From: Lactobacillus isalae
GTDB taxonomy: Bacteria > Bacillota > Bacilli > Lactobacillales > Lactobacillaceae
DNA: 64,000 nucleotides
NCBI RefSeq assembly: GCF_947539375.1
Contig: NZ_OX443569.1
Location: 1,054,001-1,118,000, forward strand
Direction: 5' to 3'
Under the pieces are notes generated by a model that was given only the letters and a program-made list of their open reading frames with translations, did no database searches and had not been told where the DNA came from. Numbering within the stretch: the first letter of the stretch is position 1; each line of letters starts with the position of its first letter. Shown here in pieces: positions 58,721-64,000 of this stretch. Position numbers and translations under genes: made by a program.

Positions 58721-59698
58721 TTATTTCTCCATATTAGCTTGTGCAGCAGTCAAAATAGCTAGCAAATATACATCCTCTGTTTTGCATCCGCGAGACAAAT
58801 CATTAATTGGAGCAGCCAATCCTTGTAACACAGGACCAATTGCACTCCAACCTCCTAATCGTTCTGCGACCTTATAAGAAATATTACCAGATTGTAATTC
58901 GGGAAAAATAAATACATTTGCATGACCCGCAACCGCAGAACCTGGAGCCTTTGCTTCACCAACACGTGGGACAACTGCAGCATCAAATTGTAGTTCACCA
59001 TCGCAAATTAATTCAGGATATTTTTCATGTACTAAGTCAGTTGCTTTTTGAACTTTGGTTACCATTGGTCCCTGTGCTGATCCTTTGGTTGAAAAACTAA
59101 GCATCGCAATTTTAGGATCAAGACCAATCATTTCAGCGGTTTTACTAGACTGGTAAGCAATCTCAGCTAAAGTTTCACTATCTGGATCAATATTAATAGC
59201 ACAGTCAGCAAAAATATATTTTTCATCTCCGCGTTCCATAATCATAGCGCCTGAAACACGGCTCATTCCCTTTTTAGTTTTAATAATTTGAAGAGCTGGA
59301 CGAACAGTATTAGCAGTTGAGTGAGTAGCACCCGAAACCATACCATCAGCTTTTCCTTCATAAACTAACATTGTGCCAAAGTAAGAAACATCTTGTAAAA
59401 TTTCCTTTGCTTCTGCTAGCGTGTTCTTTCCCTTTCTCAATTCAACGAAATCTTGACACATTTTTTCAAAGTCTGGATAAACTGCTGGATTAATAATCTC
59501 AATTGAATCTAAATCAACGTTTAATTCTTCAGCTGACTTTATTACTTCGTCTGGTTTTCCTAATAAAAGTGGTTCAACAATACCTTCTTCTGCAAGACGA
59601 ACAGCAGCTCTAATTATTCGTTCATCATTTCCTTCTGGAAAAACAATTACTTTTTTTGATTCTTCTGCTTTTTTCTTAAGTGAGTCAAATACTTTCAT
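58721..59698 (-). CDS. pta: Phosphate acetyltransferase
   Basis: 325 residues of the short Pta type. VFPEGNDERIIRAAVRLAEEG, DGMVSGATHSTANTVRPALQ, LSFSTKGSA, and DGELQFDAAVVPRVG with ANVFIFPELQSGN. Interconverts acetyl-CoA and acetyl phosphate, feeding acetate kinase (ackA at 35,403). Followed by tsaE, a common arrangement in lactobacilli. Confidence 0.97.
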   Translation of the reverse strand: MKVFDSLKKKAEESKKVIVFPEGNDERIIRAAVRLAEEGIVEPLLLGKPDEVIKSAEELNVDLDSIEIINPAVYPDFEKMCQDFVELRKGKNTLAEAKEILQDVSYFGTMLVYEGKADGMVSGATHSTANTVRPALQIIKTKKGMSRVSGAMIMERGDEKYIFADCAINIDPDSETLAEIAYQSSKTAEMIGLDPKIAMLSFSTKGSAQGPMVTKVQKATDLVHEKYPELICDGELQFDAAVVPRVGEAKAPGSAVAGHANVFIFPELQSGNISYKVAERLGGWSAIGPVLQGLAAPINDLSRGCKTEDVYLLAILTAAQANMEK

Positions 59699-59770
59699 AA
59701 CAAATTAAGCCTTTCTTTTTTATCTCTAGGTAATATTTTACAATTTCAAAGCTTTTTCTCAAAACAAAAA

Positions 59771-60466
59771 CTATGCCATGTCTGCGTGGCTAACTTCTTG
59801 TGGTAATTGCCAATCAATTGGACTTTCTCCAAACTTAATCAAAGCATCATTACATCTAGAAAACGGACGTGAGCCAAAAAAGCCACGATCTGCTGAAAAT
59901 GGACTGGGGTGTGGAGACTTAATAATTACATTCTTTCCTTCATCAATTAACGGAATTTTATTCTGAGCGAATCTTCCCCACAAAATAAATACAACTTTTC
60001 CACGATCACTAAGTGCTTTAATAGCTGCATCAGTGATTGTTTCCCAACCTTTTCCCTGATGACCATTCGCATTTCCGTAAGGCACTGTTAAAACTGCATT
60101 TAGTAATAAAACTCCTTGATCAGCCCATTTTTTCAAATAACCATGGTTTACCGGAACTGCCCCTACATCATCGTACAGTTCTTTATAAATATTCTTTAAC
60201 GACGGTGGTAAAGGAACTCCTGGATTTACGCTGAAACTCATCCCTGTTGCCTGACCTGGATTATGATATGGATCTTGACCTAAAATCACAACCTTCGTAT
60301 CGGCAAAAGATGTCAATTTAAAAGCTGTAAAAATATGATACATATCTGGAAAAATCTGCTTAGTCTGATATTCTTCCTTCAGAAAATCATGCAATTGTTG
60401 GTATTTTTCACTCTCAAAAGCCGGTGCTAAAATTTCATCCCAATCATTTCCGATTAATTTTTTCAT
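59771..60466 (-). CDS. ung: Uracil-DNA glycosylase, family 1
   Basis: 231 residues from ATG 60,466 (AGAGGA upstream); the longer open frame to 60,589 overlaps the divergent gene and is rejected. Catalytic motif [14 protein letters not shown] with Asp65, [39 protein letters not shown], and the [20 protein letters not shown] leucine-loop region. Removes uracil from DNA. Confidence 0.97.
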   Translation of the reverse strand: MKKLIGNDWDEILAPAFESEKYQQLHDFLKEEYQTKQIFPDMYHIFTAFKLTSFADTKVVILGQDPYHNPGQATGMSFSVNPGVPLPPSLKNIYKELYDDVGAVPVNHGYLKKWADQGVLLLNAVLTVPYGNANGHQGKGWETITDAAIKALSDRGKVVFILWGRFAQNKIPLIDEGKNVIIKSPHPSPFSADRGFFGSRPFSRCNDALIKFGESPIDWQLPQEVSHADMA

Positions 60467-60542
60467 ACTTATTCTATCCTCTTGTCTCTCTAAGAAATCC
60501 AAGTTCATGATATCATATAGATAAAAGATTGGAGGATTTAAA

Positions 60543-61403
60543 ATGATTAAACTTATTGCAAGTGACATGGATGGCACCTTATTAAACAAGCAAATGCAAA
60601 TCTCTTCCGAAAATATTGCAGCTATAAAAGAAGCACAAGCAAAAGGCGTTGAATTTTTAGTAGCAACCGGCCGTGCACCTTCTGAGTCTCAAGGTATTCT
60701 AGCTAAAGCTGGACTTCATACAGGCTTTATCAACTTAAACGGTGCAATGGTCTTTAATACAGCTGGTCAACTAATTGTAAATGAGCCCATTCCTAAAGAA
60801 CAAAGTATCCAAATTAATAAATTACTTAAGGCTTCTGGCTTTTACTTTGAAATTGTTGCTGCTGATAACGTTTATTCAGACTCTCGACTCAGAAGAATTG
60901 CTAATTTTTCTGATCTACTAGTTGATCTCAATAAGAAATTGACCTTTAAAAAAGCTGTTTCTTTTGCTGCAGGTTCTGATGAAATCATGCGAATTAAGTA
61001 TGTACCCGATTTTAAGGATTTACTTGAAAAGCCATCGTTTGAAGCAATGAAATTCGTCGCTTTCCATCCAAATGGCCCGAAAGTTTTCGAACATATTCGC
61101 GAAGAAATCGGAAAAATGGGTGACTTAATCGTTACCGCAAGTTCATCCACAAATATCGAAATTAATAATATTAAAGCTCAAAAAGGAATTGCTCTGATGG
61201 ACTATGCCAAACTTCAAGGTTATAAGCCTAATGAAGTAATGGCAATTGGTGATAATCTTAATGACGAATCAATGATTCGAATGGCTGGTGTTGGGGTTGC
61301 GATGGAAAATGCGGCACCTGAGATTAAAAAAATCGCTAACTTTATTACTAAAAACAATAATGAGAATGGAGTTGCATACGCTATTCGCCATTTTTGCAAT
61401 TAA
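60543..61403 (+). CDS. Cof-type HAD phosphatase
   Basis: 286 residues. Motif [12 protein letters not shown], motif [12 protein letters not shown], Lys in [12 protein letters not shown], motif [16 protein letters not shown]2B cap domain between residues 85 and 195. Same family as the phosphatase at 48,614 but not fluoride-controlled. Substrate unknown. Confidence 0.93.
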   Translation: MIKLIASDMDGTLLNKQMQISSENIAAIKEAQAKGVEFLVATGRAPSESQGILAKAGLHTGFINLNGAMVFNTAGQLIVNEPIPKEQSIQINKLLKASGFYFEIVAADNVYSDSRLRRIANFSDLLVDLNKKLTFKKAVSFAAGSDEIMRIKYVPDFKDLLEKPSFEAMKFVAFHPNGPKVFEHIREEIGKMGDLIVTASSSTNIEINNIKAQKGIALMDYAKLQGYKPNEVMAIGDNLNDESMIRMAGVGVAMENAAPEIKKIANFITKNNNENGVAYAIRHFCN

Positions 61404-61433
61404 ACATAATTTTTCATAAAGGCAGATGAAATT

Positions 61434-61949
61434 ATGCGTTATACCGTTCAACTTACTCAAGGACAAACTTGTGGTCAAATTCCTGTAAAGAATCAACATG
61501 GTGAGATTGTCTATATTTTAAAAGGAAACCTAAATGAATTTAACCAACCCATAATTCTAACTGATATTAATCATAAAGAGATTGGCCGTTTGTATTTAGA
61601 CTCTAATCGACTCTTATCTAGTTATAGTGTCGATGTTATCAATCATTCTCTAGTTAAGGTAAAAAAAATAAATAGTCGTTTTACAAACTTGTTCTATATT
61701 ACCCGGTTAAATTATTGGGTTCAAGGTAGCTTGAAGCAAGGAAGATATAGTTTCTACTCGGGTATAAAAAAAGTGGCTAGTGTTTGTTCACTAGTCACTG
61801 ATACGGGGCTAACTTGGAGCTGTGATATTTCACGTCCTGAAGATGTACCCTTTATTATTTTAATTAGCCTACTATTTACACAATGGCATACCAAACCATT
61901 ATTTTTACCAACTTTTAATTTTCAAAATAGAATTAGTGCACTGTCCTAA
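61434..61949 (+). CDS. Hypothetical protein, possibly LURP-one-like
   Basis: 171 residues, mostly beta: VQLTQGQTCGQIPVKNQHGEIVY, FNQPIILTDINHKEIGRLYLD, VQGSLKQGRYSFY and a C-terminal hydrophobic helix (VPFIILISLLFTQW). Overall resembles a twelve-strand LURP-one/Tubby-like barrel with one final helix. Identification is tentative. Ends four bases inside the convergent regulator gene. Confidence 0.7.
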   Translation: MRYTVQLTQGQTCGQIPVKNQHGEIVYILKGNLNEFNQPIILTDINHKEIGRLYLDSNRLLSSYSVDVINHSLVKVKKINSRFTNLFYITRLNYWVQGSLKQGRYSFYSGIKKVASVCSLVTDTGLTWSCDISRPEDVPFIILISLLFTQWHTKPLFLPTFNFQNRISALS

Positions 61950-62515
61950 TCACAATTCAAATAGTAATGTGAGAAATTAAAAACTTGATATTGAGGTGAA
62001 CAAACTTGTTTTTGGAAATCTATCAATTCAATAATGATTGCCAAATCTTCTAACAAGTAACTAAAGCTTCGGTCACATCCATGACTAATCCAAAGACAAA
62101 TTCGATCATATAACAGATTGGTTAATTGCTTAAGTATGAGTTCAGAAAAGCTTCCACGTTCATAAACATAAGAACGAATATATGTGAAAAAATGTTCTCT
62201 CATCTTTTCACATATACAATCTTGTTCACTTAAATGATAGGCATTATAGAAATATTGCTTATTATCTTGAATATAATTACATAAAATATTTAGGAGTTGT
62301 CGTAAACTCCTTTTTTTATTTTTACGTAACTCTTTTCTTAGTTCTAGTAAAATGCATGCTTCAAGACAATTATTTACTTTTCCATACCGCAAATAGAAAG
62401 TTTTTCTACTAATTCGTGCTTCAGAACACAGCTTAGAAATATTTACCTTCTTCACATCTGGCTTAGATAACATGTCGTGTAAAGCACTTTGAACTCGTTG
62501 TAATTCTGTCAACAT
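61946..62515 (-). CDS. TetR-like transcriptional regulator
   Basis: 189 residues. N-terminal HTH NISKLCSEARISRKTFYLRYGKVNN, a variant TetR pattern, then an all-helical ligand domain rich in aromatic and Cys residues. Predicted target unknown; the divergent gap with acetyltransferase and its own promoter are obvious candidates. RBS AAAGGAA. Confidence 0.82.
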   Translation of the reverse strand: MLTELQRVQSALHDMLSKPDVKKVNISKLCSEARISRKTFYLRYGKVNNCLEACILLELRKELRKNKKRSLRQLLNILCNYIQDNKQYFYNAYHLSEQDCICEKMREHFFTYIRSYVYERGSFSELILKQLTNLLYDRICLWISHGCDRSFSYLLEDLAIIIELIDFQKQVCSPQYQVFNFSHYYLNCD

Positions 62516-62653
62516 CCATCTTAATTTCCTTTCTAAGAATGGATCACTCTACCTTTCTATGACAGTTCTATTACTTTATCAGCTTTTATAATTGTAAGCA
62601 ATAGTAATAATGTAAATAGTGTTATTTTTAAATATTTCTTTAAATTTAACAAA

Positions 62654-62692
62654 AAAGGAAATTAATCAACTTACCGTGATTAATTTCCTTTT
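62654..62692. terminator. Bidirectional terminator
   Basis: AAAGGAAATTAATCA pairs with TGATTAATTTCCTTT, flanked by T runs on both strands, after the GNAT-smpB-rnr operon. Confidence 0.88.
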
Positions 62693-62695
62693 ACT

Positions 62696-63265
62696 TTAAT
62701 CTACTTTTTTAACCATATGATCATACATGCGGTCTCCAATAGTCATTGTAGATGTTGTCTTAAACCCCATATAATCATATAAACGAGCTGCTCGAGGATT
62801 ATCTTGATCAACATTCAAGCCTAATTTTTTATAACCATTTTGTTGAGCAATATCAGGAGCAATCTTAATTAATCTTTGCGCAATTCCCTCTCCCCAGTGA
62901 TTAGGAGAAACTGCAATTGCGTCTAAATACCATTCATGTGGTAATGCTTCTTTATCTGAAAAAATAACTGAATCAAGCGGCAAACCAACTTTAGGATATG
63001 AGCTTTTCAATGAAATATCAATTAAGCCCTGATCATCATACCCGTACATAACAATCAACCCAATTGGACGATCCATTTCATCAGTTTCTACCCACATTCT
63101 ATTATGTGAATAGCGGTAATGAGGTGAATAGAAACCATGTTTCATCAAATCATAGAATTGGCTTTCTGGGAGTGCCTTAATTGTATCCATATCCATTTCA
63201 TCAAAAATTTGTTTTAAAATGGGATAAATTAATGGAAAATCAGTTAACTTTGCTTTTCTAATCAT
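62696..63265 (-). CDS. GNAT-family N-acetyltransferase
   Basis: 189 residues. GNAT motif A: YLDAIAVSPNHWGEGIAQRLIKIA with the acetyl-CoA pyrophosphate loop (HWGEGIA), then LGLNVDQDNPRAARLYDYMGF. N-terminal IRKAKLTDFPLIYPIL. Substrate not determined. Located 14 bases after smpB. Confidence 0.93.
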   Translation of the reverse strand: MIRKAKLTDFPLIYPILKQIFDEMDMDTIKALPESQFYDLMKHGFYSPHYRYSHNRMWVETDEMDRPIGLIVMYGYDDQGLIDISLKSSYPKVGLPLDSVIFSDKEALPHEWYLDAIAVSPNHWGEGIAQRLIKIAPDIAQQNGYKKLGLNVDQDNPRAARLYDYMGFKTTSTMTIGDRMYDHMVKKVD

Positions 63266-63279
63266 TTTAGTCCACCTAT

Positions 63280-63735
63280 TTAGATTCCGTACTTACGATG
63301 AATTTCGCGATCTTGATCACGTTTTTTAATAGTTTGACGTTTGTCATATTGCTTCTTACCTTGTCCGACCCCAATTAAAACCTTAGCAAAACCATGTTTT
63401 AGATAAACTTTTAATGGAATAATTGCCATTCCTTGTTGAGCTTGAATGCCAGCTAAACGAGCAATTTCTCTTTTATGTAGCAATAAACGCCGTGATCTTA
63501 ACGGATCATGATTATAGCGATTACCTTCCTTATACTCACTAATATGAACATTTTCTAAAAAAGCAGAACCATTAATTATTTGAACATATCCATCACGTAA
63601 ATTAATTCTCCGTGCACGAATTGATTTAATCTCTGTACCAGTTAAAGCAATTCCCGCTTCAAGAGTTTCTTTAATAAAATAGTCATGATTTGCTTTTTTG
63701 TTTTGAGCAATCAAATTCTCTGCTTTTTGTTTCAT
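63280..63735 (-). CDS. smpB: SsrA-binding protein
   Basis: 151 residues. OB-fold protein with [62 protein letters not shown] and a basic C-terminal tail ([19 protein letters not shown]). Binds the tmRNA whose gene (ssrA at 34,983) lies in the same window and guides it into stalled ribosomes. Confidence 0.98.
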   Translation of the reverse strand: MKQKAENLIAQNKKANHDYFIKETLEAGIALTGTEIKSIRARRINLRDGYVQIINGSAFLENVHISEYKEGNRYNHDPLRSRRLLLHKREIARLAGIQAQQGMAIIPLKVYLKHGFAKVLIGVGQGKKQYDKRQTIKKRDQDREIHRKYGI

Positions 63736-63749
63736 CGTTTTCTTCCTAA

Positions 63750-64000
63750 TTATTTTTTATTAGTTTTGACGGTTGCGCTCTTCCGATGACGAATCTTGAA
63801 ATTATGACCATTATTTACATGAAAGGAATTATTACCCTTTCCATTGTTATTTCCACGTCCCTTATTAAAACTACGCTTTCCGCGATTATTGCTTCTTTGA
63901 GGACGTTTTGGAGCATTTGGATCATAAATTTCAAAGTCCAATTGGTGTTGTTCAACATCTGCTCTAATTAACTTAACTTTAATTGGCATACCAATCTTAA
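63750..64000 (-). CDS. rnr: Ribonuclease R, C-terminal end (gene continues right)
   Basis: The visible 83 codons continue off the right edge. The text [24 protein letters not shown] is the end of the S1 domain of RNase R, followed by a long basic Asn/Lys/Gly/Arg-rich tail. Frame and order before smpB match the common rnr-smpB unit. RNase R degrades structured RNA and works with tmRNA in clearing defective mRNAs. Confidence 0.9.
   Translation of the reverse strand, partial: KIGMPIKVKLIRADVEQHQLDFEIYDPNAPKRPQRSNNRGKRSFNKGRGNNNGKGNNSFHVNNGHNFKIRHRKSATVKTNKK

Noticed and set aside
60467-60589. 41-residue N-terminal extension of Ung
   Set aside because: Overlaps the divergent phosphatase gene and its promoter region; family proteins start at the equivalent of 60,466.
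1-64000. CRISPR array or insertion sequence
   Set aside because: No regularly spaced repeats and no transposase-like frame or paired terminal repeats were seen.

Overview
The window is low-GC Firmicute chromosome carrying most of an integrated temperate siphophage. Host gene content and order (complete comG operon, ackA beside a YtxK-type methylase, cdaA-cdaR-glmM, potABCD, rnr-smpB), the tmRNA tag peptide ANNENSYAVAA and the overall AT richness point to a Lactobacillus, probably of the L. johnsonii/L. gasseri group; the species is an inference.

Positions 1 to about 34,980 are prophage. Almost everything from 1 to 30,702 is on the minus strand and is read right to left: Cro-like and excisionase-like regulators (30.2-30.7 kb); a replication/recombination module (22.9-30.1 kb) with Gp157, a DEAD-box helicase, a Sak4-like RecA fold ATPase, a DUF669 protein, a prim-pol primase, a VapE helicase and an iteron-rich candidate origin; small genes, a VRR-NUC nuclease and an ArpU-type late regulator (21.1-22.9 kb); a structured RNA with a tRNA-like domain; terminases, portal, a MuF protein with a metallopeptidase tail, scaffold and capsid (13.7-20.8 kb); connector and tail genes with a -1 frameshift (4.6-13.7 kb); a tail protein with a metallophosphoesterase domain; and holin plus a GH25 lysin that runs off the left edge. 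The lysogeny arm (30.99-34.9 kb, plus strand) holds a CI-like repressor, an ImmA-type peptidase, a TerB_N-domain gene with a small partner, and a tyrosine integrase. The integrase lies against the 3' end of the host tmRNA gene, the evident attachment site; the other junction is left of the window.

Two replication genes (VapE and the DEAD-box helicase) are each broken by a single extra base. Either the prophage is decaying or these are sequence errors; reads should decide. Several short genes (43-58 codons) fit neatly between or overlapping their neighbours and are listed.

Positions 35 kb to 64 kb are host genes: ssrA, ackA, ytxK, comGA-GG, yebC, vanZ-like, coaBC, a zinc-type binding lipoprotein, an alpha/beta hydrolase, a DUF4097 protein, a fluoride-riboswitch operon (HAD phosphatase plus two CrcB/FluC subunits), glmM-cdaR-cdaA, potDCBA behind a terminator following murB, a DEDDh exonuclease, tsaE-pta, ung, a second HAD phosphatase, a TetR-like regulator, a GNAT acetyltransferase, smpB and the end of rnr.

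The items most worth a second look are the MuF-metallopeptidase fusion with its overlapping small downstream gene, the anticodon-less tRNA-like RNA next to the terminase genes, the TerB_N two-gene cassette, and the terminator/antiterminator-like hairpins that bury the integrase ribosome binding site.
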